A DNA stretch of 64,000 nucleotides from Scolanthus callimorphus (GCA_033964015.1 CM066924.1:7546251-7610250); one strand, 5' to 3'. Shown: positions 42,905 through 54,465, counted from the stretch's first letter. A program made the numbers and translations. Notes: generated from the letters alone by a model not told the origin.

Positions 42905-43765
42905 GCCTCGATCTACAATAGCTTCGTTCTATTGCGCACTAGAGCCGACTAGTACATGCATTTACATAGCTTCGTTCTATTGCGCACTAGAGCCGACTAG
43001 TTCATGCATTCACATAGCTTCGTTCTATTGCGCACTTGAGTGACTAGTTCATGCATTCACATAGCTTCGTTCTATTACGCACTTGAGTGACTAGTTCATG
43101 CATTCACATAGCTTCGTTCTATTGCGCACTAGAGCCGACTAGTACATGCATTCACATAGCTTCGTTCTATTGTGCACTAGAGCCGACTAGTACATGCATT
43201 TACATAGCTTCGTTCTATTACGCACTTGAGTGACTAGTTCATGCATTCACATAGCTTCGTTCTATTACGCACTAGAGCCGAGTAGTACATGCATTCACAT
43301 AGCTTCGTTCTATTGCGCACTAGAGCCGACTAGTACATGCATTCACATAGCTTCGTTCTATTACGCACTTGAGTGACTAGTTCATGCATTCACATAGCTT
43401 CGTTCTATTGCGCACTTGAGTGACTAGTTCATGCATTCACATATCTTCGTTCTATTGCGTACTAGAGCCGACTAGTACATGCATTCACATAGCTTCGTTC
43501 TATTGCGCACTAGAGCCGACTAGTACATGCATTTACATAGCTTCGTTCTATTACGCACTTGAGTGACTAGTTCTTGCATTCACATAGCTTTGTTCTATTA
43601 CGCACTAGAGCCGACTATTACATGCATTCACATAGCTTCGTTCTATTGCGCACTAGAGCCGACTAGTACATGCATTCACATAGCTTCGTACTATTGCGCA
43701 CTAGAGCCGACTAGTACATGCATTCACATAGCTTCGTTCTATTGCGCACTTGAGCCGACTCGTAT
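42905..43765. repeat. Satellite B, 47/48-bp units with 333-bp higher-order repeat
   Basis: About 18 units share ATAGCTTCGTTCTATT, GCGCAC and TGCATTCAC. Type A (48 bp) has CTAGAGCCGACTAGTACA; type B (47 bp) has CTTGAGTGACTAGTTCA. The order is A A B B A A B, repeated, then A A A and an end unit. Starts of equivalent units at 42920, 43253 and 43586 are exactly 333 bp apart, and unit-specific variants (ATTTACATAGC, ATTACGCACTAGAG) recur at that spacing. Confidence 0.88.
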
Positions 43766-45100
43766 TCCTATGTAGCTAAATTTTACTGGTTTTAGCACGG
43801 GTTCTAGGATGTGGGTTAGAAGTAGTGCTAGGTAGCGTTACGCAAACAAGGTCATGGTCATACTTGTAAAAAATGAGTCTTCATTGTTTATTCATTAGCG
43901 TAGTAACGTCCCTAGAGCAACGTTCCACTGCTTTTACAAAAGTCCACTCGTCTATTCGTCTTCATTGAATTCACTTGTATATTTACCTCTCTGAACCGTT
44001 CACATAAAGAACGCGTTTGTTGGCGATGTCAGAGTAAAACCAAATATTTTGGTTGGTAGATTTTTTTCAATATACACAAGCTGTCGAGCACGTTTGTCTA
44101 AAACCTTCTCACTTCTAGACCAAAATTGTGAGGACATAATCCAGTCTACTGCAATATCTAGTGGACAGGCATTCCCATACAAAAATAAAAGAGATTTAAA
44201 ACTTTCATTGTCAGTCATTGGCTTTTTCATGCAAGCATTTTTGCCCAAAATGGCCAGGAATACATCCGGTAGAATAGCTCACCGTTGAGGAGTCCAAACA
44301 AATACCTTCTTCTTAATGACATTTCAGCAGCAGTCAAGTTTTTTACGCTTGAAATTAATTCCTGGCGCTTCTCATTTAAACATTAACAGTTTTTACAAGG
44401 TACCAAATCGTAGTTGAATCTGAATAGCTCATAGTCTTCGATTTTCTAAAAACGATTATGCAAGGACATTATGTAACCAGTTACGTAAACAAACAAATGC
44501 ATTTAATTATAACCAGCATTAAAAAACAAGAGATACAGTATTTAGTAGGAATTCATTACTTCACATATGCGAAAATATTCTTATCCCAGAGCTCCCAAGC
44601 GTGGAGCACAATATATTTAAGGAAACACGTACATACCATCGACTTGGTTTGGAAACGTCACGGTAAATTTCATTCATTTTTTCTCATTTCAATGGGCATG
44701 GTGAGACGGATCACATAACACAATAAGTTGTTCTCAACCTTGATATCATTCTTTTATTTGCTATAATAATCACTGGCAGCTACACATTTACACAGTGCCT
44801 AATAACTATATAATTAATATCATCATTTACTAACCTCCTAGAGAAAAGTGTTTTCTTTATGTATGGGACCAACGAGAAATACCAATGTCATTGTTTCATC
44901 CAATTAACGCCGCAAGTTCTCAGAATCATGGAACGTAAAACAATATATTGCGTTTTTTTCCTAACTGGGCGTCTTTCCTTGAACATGATTTGTTAGAAAA
45001 TATTATCTAAATTGCCCCATTTTTTAGCCGTTACAGACACCTTAACTTGAAAGAATTTACTCCCTCGTTTTCTTACAATAAGCGGCCAAGCTAACACCAC
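43766..45100. other. Mostly non-coding stretch with one possible exon
   Basis: Minus strand 44248-44000 encodes MTDNESFKSLLFLYGNACPL, DIAVDWIMSSQFWSRSEKVL and DKRARQLVYIEKNLPTK. Its composition is protein-like and it may be an exon of an unknown gene, but no family is recognised. No other gene is supported. Confidence 0.35.
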
Positions 45101-45115
45101 AGGAATTTAAAATTC

Positions 45116-48010
45116 CTATTGCTCCTTCTTCGAGCTCCTCCCATTTCCTTTTCGGAAATTCAGCGCTTTGGTAGCGGTACGTTCCACTTGGCCCAGTCCT
45201 AATTCTTCAAGTTTTCTCATGAAAAACTTGGCAGCTTGTGCCGCGTACTTTTTGCTCTTTCCAGGACTGTTAAAGGGGGGCATCAAGTGTCTTTGCATTA
45301 TGGTAGTGCTGTGAATTACATCGGTACCATTGGTGAGAAGACTCTTTATGTTGTTCTGACAGTCATCTGGGAAGTTTGGTAATTGCCTGTTGTAATGTGT
45401 GTGTCGAGGTCAATGCCTTGGAACTGGTCCGGAGAAGAAACCCCGGAACTTTCGATATTCAAGGGGTCAGTCAATGTAACTTCAATCTCCCTCGCAGCAA
45501 CATCTAGCATGATTTCAGGTGGCATCAGGGCAAATTTAATCTGAAGAGAAGATTCAATACATATACATAATCCAGGGTATATGAATTTAAAAATACCCGC
45601 AATGCATTTTGGAAATAAGTTGCTGCCGCCATACCACTATGCCTTACTTTAATCAGACTTGAGGTACTTGCGGGTTGCTTGGTTTACCACCGTATGCATT
45701 GCTGCAACCGTATGCATTGCTGCATTGCTGGAACTAAAATTTCATTATATAAATAATTATTATGTTAGATATGTTTCACTATCCAATTTACATGTTTGAA
45801 AACCCGTTCAGTAGTGGCCGTAAGAAATAAAAAAAAGAGCAATTCCCAATCTTATTCCATCTGCTCGATAATACACGAAAATACTCCAAATTTGTACTGA
45901 AGTTATTGACAAACCTAGACAATTATTTCGCTCATTTCTTGTGAATTTGACTGCATTTAGGCTACATAAAAACGATTAAAAAGTACAGAAACATATATTT
46001 CCAACTCCCTCGCAGTCGTTTTGAGATTCAGCAACCTAGCATATATAAGTTTTTTAATGTTTGAAGTTTAGCACCACCTATGACCGGGACCGACGGATAA
46101 GGGAAAAGTTACCTTTAAGAAATATTCCATTAGAGCTGCAGAATGTTGAACTGTAGTCTTTGTGATAAGACAGGTTCTCCATTCGAGGTCGTCATCGTCT
46201 TTCTGTAGCGGATCAAGGCTCTGGCTTCTCATTTGCACAATTTCATCCAGAACATCCACAATAGCTTGCTTCAAAATAAAGATGATTTAAATTAATAGAA
46301 AATATTTTTACCACAAGGACAAAACTAGTTCAGACACCCAGAATTACGCCCTTCCAAAGCGCTAGAACACAAGTGTACTATTGCAACCTACAACCATGAC
46401 CATTGCAGTGCATTAGGGATAGTCCTTAAAATAAGCGCATTTGCCAAATTGTTGCAAAATAACCCGTGACGTCACTAACCGACAAGCCGAGCAGCCAAAA
46501 AGGAGCCTGGAGACAAGGCTAAATCAAAACAAAGTTTGGAATGATACGCAGGGAATACGCTGTAATGTATACTCCATTGATCTTAAACTTCGTGATGTTA
46601 TTGAGCTCTAAAAACTACCCAGTGTGATTATTAGCATCACTAGCTTGAAGCTGTGTAAACTTGCGACGAATTTTATATTTTCACGATGAGGCTCCTTACA
46701 ACGATAATAATCACCTTAATCATGCAAAGTCGAAGGAACTGCCCCCTTGATTTGGAAAGTACGCCCCGTCTGTTCTCACCCCATTTGACTTCTTTCTTTG
46801 CTGCTATAAGAAGGTCGTAATACTTCTGTACCTAGAAAAAAAGAAAGAAAAACTAAGTTTCCTGATTACTTTCTAAATCATCTCTATGAATAACACGTTG
46901 TCGGTAATGCATCTGAATATTATTTATTATATACTGTGACCAGATACCATGTGATAACACCAGTGAATAAAAATCGTATCAGTGAATGATACGATATCAT
47001 TTACGACACGAATAAAATGCAATTTTTCTTTTTTTCTTTTTGCTATTTTATCAGACTCAGAGTATATAATAAACAATTATGACAAGAGCTTGATATCGTA
47101 TTATTTACTCGTTTTCGCTCGAAGACTCGCTCGTTCGCGCTACGACACGAAAACTCGTGAATAAAAACGATATCAAGTTTCTTACCATGTAATAATCTCT
47201 ATATATCATACCTCTCCCGCTGCCTCCTCTGTAAGCTCGTATTCAATGTCTCCTTCGCAGTTGTTGTGCCCTCTATGAAGCATGACAAAGACCTCCTCAA
47301 ATGTTATAAGACCCTCCGGAATAGTATTTAAATCTTGCCATACTGGATCCTTTTCCGGAGGGCAAACGAATAAAAACCGATCATTGAATCCGTCAGTATC
47401 TTCATTAGTGAGCTGCTTCACGACATACTTAGGTTGCACAAAACCGGTTAAATTCAAGCACGTACTATGCATAACAGGTGCAGATGATTGGTTAATATAA
47501 TCTCGCAGCCACTCCCCTCCATTATAGAGGGTTAGAAAAACCTCCTGTCTAGTTGACTTTTGCCGCCCTTATTATTGGCAATCAGTTCGCTTAGTAAACT
47601 GGATTCGTCAAAGAATCCCACATTTGGCATTCATTTTTGGCCATAAGCTGGTGCAGTCGTTCAAATGAAAAATGTTGACATAAAGTCGTGGCGGTTTCCT
47701 TATGATCTGCTGACTCTTCGTTTTGCTCCGCTTCGACTGCCACTTTGCATCTTTTTTCAAGCTTTTTTATGCCATCCTAAATTAAACTAGCTGCAGCCGA
47801 TTTCTTTTCCTCCTTTCGAGCCGCAACAACTAGCCACAAAATCGCTGGCTCATGCCACGATGTTTTCAGTTTCAATTTAGCCTTGATTCCCATACAGGCA
47901 GCCGCACAACTTAGAAAGGGAAAATAAGAAAACTCGTCAGGGCATCCAATCGCTCCAGAAAAGCACTGGATAAAGTTCTTTTCAGCTGGTGAGCAAAATT
48001 GATCCATGAA
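45116..48010 (-). pseudogene. Decayed DUF3987-like gene, several exons
   Basis: The minus strand gives, in order, AEKNFIQCFSGAIGCPDEFS then SWHEPAILWLVVAARKE (48007-47777), a stop, then TTLCQHFSFERLHQLMAKNE and CQMW. A shifted frame reads GFFDESSLLSELIANNKGGK then QLDRRFF and a stop, and a third frame reads LTLYNGGEWLRDYINQSSAP, LNLTGFVQPKYVVKQLTNED and DGFNDRFLFVCPPEKD (to 47206). Possible later exons lie at 46274-46068 (QAIVDVLDEIVQMRSQSLDP) and 45298-45116 (AAQAAKFFMRKLEELGLGQV). The W-x-EP-x-LW and DGFNDR...CPPE segments match my memory of DUF3987-type proteins, a multicopy cnidarian family related to primase-helicase-like proteins. The Gly/Lys-rich loop expected after ILW is degenerate. 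At least three frame breaks show it is dead. Confidence 0.65.
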
Positions 48011-48219
48011 AAATCAATTTTCCAAGCATTGGACATTCTCTGGTAGCATGTCCGATCAGAAACTGTGCTTGCTTTTTCCATGATGAGCAAAATACTAGTG
48101 CTTTCGGAGAAACTCCCTCTCCCATATATAAGTGACAGGCAGCAATTAGAAGCACTGATTTAGGTTAAATGAGAAATGTTTAACAAATAATGGTTACATA
48201 ATAATGATGTAATACAGTA

Positions 48220-48446
48220 TGAACAACAACAACCAGGGTTGAGATTTATGTTAAACGCCGTGGAAAAATGGTGTTTTGCTGACGTTTCGAGCGTTAGCCC
48301 TTCACGAAGGGCTAACGCTCGAAACGTCAGCAAAACACCATTTTTCCACGGCGTTTAACATAAATCTCAACCCTTGGTTGTTGTTGTTCATGTTCACGTC
48401 TCCGCCGACGCAGACCACCTAGTTTTCCCGTAAAACTAGTCATACC
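48220..48446. mobile_element. Palindromic short element with about 15-bp target duplication
   Basis: Positions 48221-48389 form an almost perfect hairpin with arms of about 84 bp, axis near 48304. They carry GTTTCGAGCGTTAGCCCTTC and its complement. ATGATGTAATACAGTA lies directly outside, at about 48204-48219 and 48447-48462. Between the hairpin and the right duplication are about 57 bp that include CTAGTTTTCCCGTAAAACTAG, itself a dyad. Long duplications are typical of LINE-driven retrotransposition, unlike cut-and-paste MITEs. Confidence 0.75.
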
Positions 48447-48469
48447 ATGATGTAATACAGTAGTTTCGC

Positions 48470-48690
48470 ATACCAAATCGGCTAACGGTGTTTACATCTC
48501 ATGCTGTCACCCCATTCAGATAGTGTGATTATTCCTTTGGGTGGGTGGAGACTTTTGTTATTGCTGCACATGTGCTCGTGCACTCGGTCAAGTAAGAAAT
48601 AAATGACAAATTTTACCACCCAAAGGAATCATAGCATTATTTGATTTGGGTGGCAACAAGATGTAATTACCGTTAGCCGATTTGGTATAT
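48470..48690. mobile_element. MITE, about 220 bp
   Basis: The ends are inverted repeats (ATACCAAATCGGCTAACGG and its complement). A second inner pair is TTCCTTTGGGTGG near 48532 and CCACCCAAAGGAATC near 48618. There is no ORF. Confidence 0.72.
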
Positions 48691-49179
48691 TAACCCCTGG
48701 AACAAAGCGGAATATTCAGTGTAGTAAGCTAACCACTAAATACCCTAAAGTTTATTTTACAGTGATCCCTTCGGCGTTATTAGATTGCATAACCAACAGT
48801 TGGAGTGATGTAACATGTAAAATACAGGCCCTTTTTCGCAAGCTTCGTTGTGTGGCGTAGTCAAAATACTGCCAATGGCCGCTTGCTGGTTACTCGCATT
48901 TGAATAACTATAATTGATTATTTATTAAAAGAGAACAACTCTTTCAGCATTATTATTTGATTGCATAACCAAAAATGCGCGAAAAACAACCTTTTCATAA
49001 GTTTCGCGCGTTCTCTTTTCTTCATAACGTGGAGAAAAAGTGGACAACAAATACGTTACAACAAATAATTTATCGTGATGAAAGGATTCTACTTGAATCA
49101 TGAGGAAATATCATCTGCAGTGGAAGCTTTTAGTCACTTTCCGAAAAAACTCCTAGCCGATGGAATCTTGTCTCCAAAC

Positions 49180-49963
49180 TGATGAAAGACTTGCTCAAGA
49201 ATAATTCCAACAATGTTAAATTTCCTCTTGGTAAGCAATGCCAGACGTTTACATGCTCCCCTGAACATTGCAAGCATCTTTATAAATTACTGAAAAATGA
49301 TTTTCAGTTTTGTTTCAAGTTAAAGAACGAACTAGTGATATTTTATACTGCGAACAAGCCGGAACTAAAGATAGTTCTAAACCACTAATTCTACTTCCAT
49401 CCGTAGACAATTGTCTCCATTGCAAGAAAAATATACCGATAAAGAATCGACCGAGCTATCCAATTGTATATACAAGAAATGGAACCACCGTGGCAGCTAT
49501 GTTTTCAGGGTCGTGCTCAACGTGTAACGTTGTTTATCATTACAGCTACTACATAGACAAACGAAGAAACCTGAAGTTATTTATGATAATAATGATGAAA
49601 GTCACTATTTTCACATTACGACACAAACAGTGTTTCAAACTTGTCTTATCAAGTACGACATCTCAAAGTAGAGCAGACATGTATAATATAATGTTTGGGA
49701 AAAAGGATGACTCTAATCTTCGAAATTTTGGACCTTTTGCAAGAACAGACCAGCACAAATTGAAATTTAAGATGAATCCAGAAAGGCTGGAGGAGGCGTG
49801 GTTTTTTTGGGAAATTCTAAAATGGTGTCGCGAGAATTCCTTGACACAGGAAATGAACTTGTCTACAGAAAACGATTACGCAAGCACCCCTGGCCACCGA
49901 AAAGACTTGGATCTTAATATGTGTGTATCATCCAAGTTTACCGAAGTTCAAGGAAATTTCTAA
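49180..49963 (+). pseudogene. Cysteine-cluster fragment, KDZ-transposon-associated-like
   Basis: Frame one (49182-49388) reads MKDLLKNNSNNVKFPLGKQC and YKLLKNDFQFCFKLKNEL. A second frame (to 49963) carries on with LILLPSVDNCLHCKKNIPIK, YPIVYTRNGTTVAAMFSGSC and STCNVVYHYSYYIDKRRN. The CxxC...CxxC spacing and the xYxY after it resemble the cysteine cluster preceding KDZ (Kyakuja-Dileera-Zisupton) transposase cores; the core itself is absent. The change of frame falls at about 49320-49380. It ends in an ordinary stop with no downstream domain, so it is a truncated relic. The family call is tentative. Confidence 0.45.
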
Positions 49964-50445
49964 TGTAAATACTGAAAGTGCAGAAAGCATTTTCTTGGCT
50001 TAGCAAAATAAAATCAGTCGTCCATCATATGACTGAATGGAAGTTCCGTTTCTTCTTACACGTGGTACAAAAACCGCCACAATGAACTGGTAGAAAACAG
50101 ACTCAGACAGAGAGGTCAGCTAGTATAAAGGACATTCCCAATAAACGTAATGCAACACGGATATGAAATGTATAGTCTTAACTGCAGGTTTACTAGCTAT
50201 TTAGGAGTGAAGTAAACTAACACTAAGAACCAAGAACTGTATCATTAAATGACACGAAAGTGGATGATAACTACATGTGCAACAGATTTCAAACAGCGAG
50301 TCCCCCTGGGTCTGCGATGCGCATTTCCCTTTCGTAAACGGTCAATGTCTTTTAGAACGGTCGTTGCCATTTCTCTGAACAGTCCATGCATTTTTATAAT
50401 TAAAGGTCGTTGCCATTTTTGATTCCTTGGAACAATTTGTCATTA

Positions 50446-50572
50446 GAGTGGTTGTCACATGACTGTCGTGAAACCAATCGCAAAGTAATTACACCAATTC
50501 TGAACAAAACGTATGGGAGTAATTACAAAGTAATTGAGAAATACTCACGACAGCCATGTGAAATCCGCTCTA
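50446..50572. mobile_element. Small MITE, about 127 bp
   Basis: AGAGTGGTTGTCACATGACT then GTCGTGA at the left is matched by TCACGACAGCCATGTGAAAT then CCGCTCT at the right. Inner AAGTAATTAC blocks also pair. There is no ORF. Confidence 0.65.
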
Positions 50573-50667
50573 TCACTAAATGCTAATTAAAGACATGACA
50601 AATCCAATTTAAAAAGCACCTCAAATCAAGGAAATTCACTCGTAGCGCACCGGTTAGGGTTCTAACA

Positions 50668-51318
50668 CGAGGGAGTTAAGGCCTGGGACATTTTTGGACC
50701 CCTCCCAAATCACATTTTAAACATGTATGTCACTCTGTTCATGGCATATCGAGTTGGTATTTCACCCAAAGGTCTTTCGTTATCGTGAATCTCGTCATTT
50801 TGGGTATTGCGACACAAAGTGTTCCTGGTCACGTGAACCCCAATGGGGTGGCGAAGTTCATCAAGAAAGATAACTTTTTGCAGATTCGTGTTATACTCGA
50901 AGAATTTTACAAGAATATGTTTGGAATGCTGGGATATCTTACTGTTATCTATGTTAAAACCTCGTAATTATTGTGGGAAACAGGTCACGTGACCTGTTTT
51001 ACTTAATATCTCTAGAATAACACATGACAGTCAATCACTCCAAACAGACTCTTGAAGAGTACCATAAACGTAACTTTGTCAGATAAAATGCAATTCTCTT
51101 AATAGAAACATGCTCAACCCATTTTAAGAAAACGACTTTATCTTTATCTGGTCACGTGACCACTTCCTCCCGCTCGAAGTCAAAATAACCCTTTCAAATT
51201 TGTAGGTCCGGGATATAAATGTTGTGACCAAAGATGAGTATGTAACATTCAAACAAACTCGAGATACGAAATTTCAATTGGCCTAATTTGCTCCTGTCCC
51301 AAGCCTTAACACCCTCGA
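50668..51318. mobile_element. Non-autonomous DNA element, about 650 bp
   Basis: The ends are inverted repeats of about 22 bp (CGAGGGAGTTAAGGCCTGGG and CCCAAGCCTTAACACCCTCG). GTCACGTGACC-type palindromes lie inside (about 50826, 50985 and 51150). There is no convincing ORF. Confidence 0.65.
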
Positions 51319-51751
51319 GTAAGCAGGGTACAATAAATAATACGATTTTTTCTCCTTTTACTTACTCAGAGACAACGAAGCTATAACGTGAAAAAAGGCA
51401 ACGACCGTTTACGCGTCGGCGATCAAACCAGACTGGCAGATTTGATATTTTATAGTTTGTCCCTCTTTCTAATATCCAGCACCAGGTATCAAGCCAATAC
51501 CGAGGAGAGTCCTATCAAAGAGGCACTCATTCGATATGTATAACTATAGATTTTAGGCAATACTTACATAAGTTCATCTTATTATATGGACACGAGTGTT
51601 TTACTGGAAATACACCACTCGTAGATCTCATATCAAGCTACAACCGGGACCTGAGTGACATATTTGCGAGGATATCGGTCAAAACAAAAGTGCTTGGAAA
51701 TCAATTTGGAATAATTTATTCTGGTTTGTCCATAATATAAAAAGAAAATTA

Positions 51752-51878
51752 CACGGTGGCTTGAAGATATGAGTTTTATTTTCTCGTTTCAAAAACAATA
51801 TTTTACTCATTCGATGCGCTCATTCGTAAAATATTGTTCTTACCACTCAAAAATAAAACTCATATGTTCGTGCCACCG
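51752..51878. repeat. Hairpin repeat, about 127 bp
   Basis: ACGGTGGCTTGAAGATATGA then GTTTTATTTT at the left pairs with AAAATAAAACTCATATG and GTGCCACCGT at the right. The inner pair is ACAATATTTTAC and GTAAAATATTGT. It is a likely short MITE. Confidence 0.65.
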
Positions 51879-51892
51879 TCCTCTATATATAA

Positions 51893-52055
51893 CGGGTGAA
51901 TTCTATAGAATGTTCAAAGCTTCAGGAGGCTAGATTCTACTAAGAAAAGCGATACCGCCTTTTTGAGTGCTATTTTCGGCGGAATCTAATGATATCTCGT
52001 CCTCAATTTCCACAAAAAAGAGATCATACGATTCTAGAGGATAATATAGAATATC
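51893..52055. mobile_element. Second copy of the 41.7-kb foldback
   Basis: It carries AATTCTATAGAAT, CAAAGCTTCAGGAGG and AGTGCTATTTTCGGCGGAAT then CTAATGATATC, matching 41700-41930 in inverted orientation. The CG-rich centre of the first copy is missing. Confidence 0.6.
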
Positions 52056-52654
52056 GCCACACGACGGGGAAAGAAAAAGTGTATCTAGAAAGTTCTAGGT
52101 AGTTGATGTGAAGAGATGATTCCTCCCTGTATCATCTCCCCCCTGTTGTCACACCTTGGCAGTTAGCCTCCCACCCCTGTTGAGATGCATCTGTCTCTGT
52201 CACTAAATCGGTAGGGTCCTGTAACAAGGCTTTCCCGTTCTATGCTATAAGGTTGTCTCTCCACCATGTTACCTACTGTAGGGCAGGTTCGGTCATTTCA
52301 ACCGTTGCTTCGTAAGACTGGTGGGTCCGCAATGCGTTGTTTTTCGCCTCTTGGAGGTAACGATATTGGAGAGGCGCGGGAAAAACTGCTTGGATGGAAG
52401 AAGATAGGAGGCCCAGGAATTTTGATAATTCCCTTACTGTTGTTATAGGGTTGTCTTACAGATGTTGACATTTTAGTCTGATTTTTCTTATTTTGTCCCT
52501 TGGTAGGCTTAGGGAGAGGATTTCAGTTGACCTGGAAGCCTAAGTACTCTATCTGATTGGCGGGAGTCAAAACTGATTATGAACCCCAGTTCTTCCAAAA
52601 GGTTTACTGTCATAGACACGTGTTGACGGAGTAGATGTTCTGTGTTTGGCTTCC
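52056..52654. other. Non-coding stretch beside the gag-like fragment
   Basis: No supported gene is seen. It may hold decayed 3' sequence of the minus-strand retroelement that begins at 53676, but I recognise no motif. Confidence 0.3.
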
Positions 52655-53676
52655 AGCCTTTTTCGCACTGGTTGCGGTGTTGGCTGTTTCTGAGCGAAGC
52701 TTGAGGCGCGATTTAAAACCTTCCCCAAACAGCTGCGTGCCACAATCTGGAAATTCTTCCTTACCAAATGATGCTAACATGGGATTCAGTTTTGTGAGGA
52801 CTTGCTCACGTCTCTTGGATGATAGCTGAGCTGAGGTGTCCCCAGTGGGGTGGCAGCTCCTCGAAAAGGCTGCTTCCCAGCCTTTTTCGCACTGGTTACG
52901 GTGTTGGCTGTTTCTGAGCGAAGCTTGAGGCGCGATTAAAAACCTTCCCCAAACAGCTGCTTGCCACAATCTGGAAATTCTTCCTTACCCAATGATGCTA
53001 ACATGGGATTCAGTTTTGTGAGGACTTGCTCACGTCTCTTGGATGATAGCTGAGCTGAGGTGTCGCCCAGTAGCATGATGTCACGCTTCTCGTACATGGT
53101 ACACAGGGGCCCCAGCACATCAAGGAGTTTATCTTGTGTCCCCTTCAGGGAATTGTCAGGGCTTTTAATACCCTGGACCATAGCTATGAGGTAGGTATCC
53201 AGCGAAGGCGTAAAAGCAGCATCTGAAACTGCACGTGGGAATTCTTTTATAATGGACCTTCTCTCAAAGCGCTGTAGGGGCTTCTGGATAACTTTCAGAA
53301 TAGCATCCACCTCTTCGCTAGCTTCCCAGCGCGAATTAGGTGAGATGAGGCCCTCTGTATCCTTCTCTCGGTCGTTGTTGTTGTCGACCATGCGGTCTAG
53401 AGATGAGGCGTAGGAATCTAAGCGAGTCCGTTTTGCCGCGTGAGGATTCTCCTTATCAAGTACAATCACGTCGATAGGAGTTACTGGTCTCTTGTTTGCT
53501 CTCACCGTTTGGTCCACAGACTCTCCGATGGAGTGTTCTACCGTTTGGCCAAAAGGCACTACGGTTTGTTTAGCCACCGAACTTACGGGGCGCTCAAGAT
53601 TGGCCTTGATTGAGGCCAAGATAGCCCCGGAAATGAAAGAAATGGATGACTTGTCGGCAATGAGAGCCTGGGCCAT
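52610..53676 (-). pseudogene. Gag-like ORF1 of a DIRS-type element with tandem duplication
   Basis: From ATG at 53676 the frame encodes MAQALIADKSSISFISGAIL, NLERPVSSVAKQTVVPFGQT, NSRWEASEEVDAILKVIQKP, DAAFTPSLDTYLIAMVQGIK and ends ...GKQLFGEGF then TAA (52936). The layout (acidic/basic N-terminus, FTPS-D-Y segment, LF-GE-F near the end) resembles ORF1 of DIRS-type retroelements. A 224-bp tandem duplication follows: 52655 onward repeats 52879 onward. In the second copy the stop is AAA, so that copy reads FKSRLKLRSETANTATSAKK. The stop in the first copy is therefore a point change (AAA to TAA). No RT is found downstream on this strand. Confidence 0.55.
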
Positions 53677-54465
53677 CGCGGTAGGTGGAGGATGGATGAT
53701 TTCACTTACATTTTCCGACGGATGGACTTCGGTTCATTCGGGATTGTCTTTTATGAATCAAGTTACCATGACTACAAGCGTTTATCTTTGAAATCACTGT
53801 ATTTATGGAGTGAATTAAGGGACATTGCATTGTAAAATTGAGTCGAGTAGGCTACGTGCGCGATGTTGGTGACCAATTGCAAACGGCACCAAAAATAAGC
53901 TTTTTCGTAAAAAATAAATTGATCGCAACAAAATTATAATTTCATATTTGACATACCAACAAAGGTACTGCCAAAGCATGAGAACGTAGCAATAAACTCA
54001 AAGATTTTGCAAAATTACTACGGAAAAAATGTCAATAAAGTCACGAAAACTGAAAACCGTGCGTAACATTTTCCGTATCTAAATTCAATTAACATAGATT
54101 ATAGAATGATCTAAGTTCCGTTTTGAGAAACAAAAACATGCAATCAGATGCACATGAACTATAGATTGTTATACAATAATTTATTATCTACTTTATTATC
54201 AACTACAACCTGAAAATATATCAAATCTAGCGTCTGGACAATGTCAGGATTGTGCTTCCGGTAGATGTACACGAGATATGATATTGCTCAAAAAGTGTGT
54301 ATTTTCTGGTTAAAACGAAAGCCTCTTTGTCAACAAGGTGCACATTAAGCATGCTTCAACCTGCTATGAATTATATTTTTGAAACTGCTTTAGTTTTTTT
54401 CAAGCGAAATACAAATCCAGCGTTTGAACCAAATGCCCAATCCTCTCTTACAATTTTACACTCGT
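53677..54465. other. Non-coding stretch between retroelement parts
   Basis: This A/T-rich stretch has no gene and no clear repeat. Confidence 0.3.

Noticed and set aside
43563..43775. A repeat protein with a 16-residue unit (CIHIASFYCALEPTST)
   Set aside because: The frame exists only because type A satellite monomers are 48 bp; type B monomers (47 bp) break it, and there is no start or context for a gene.
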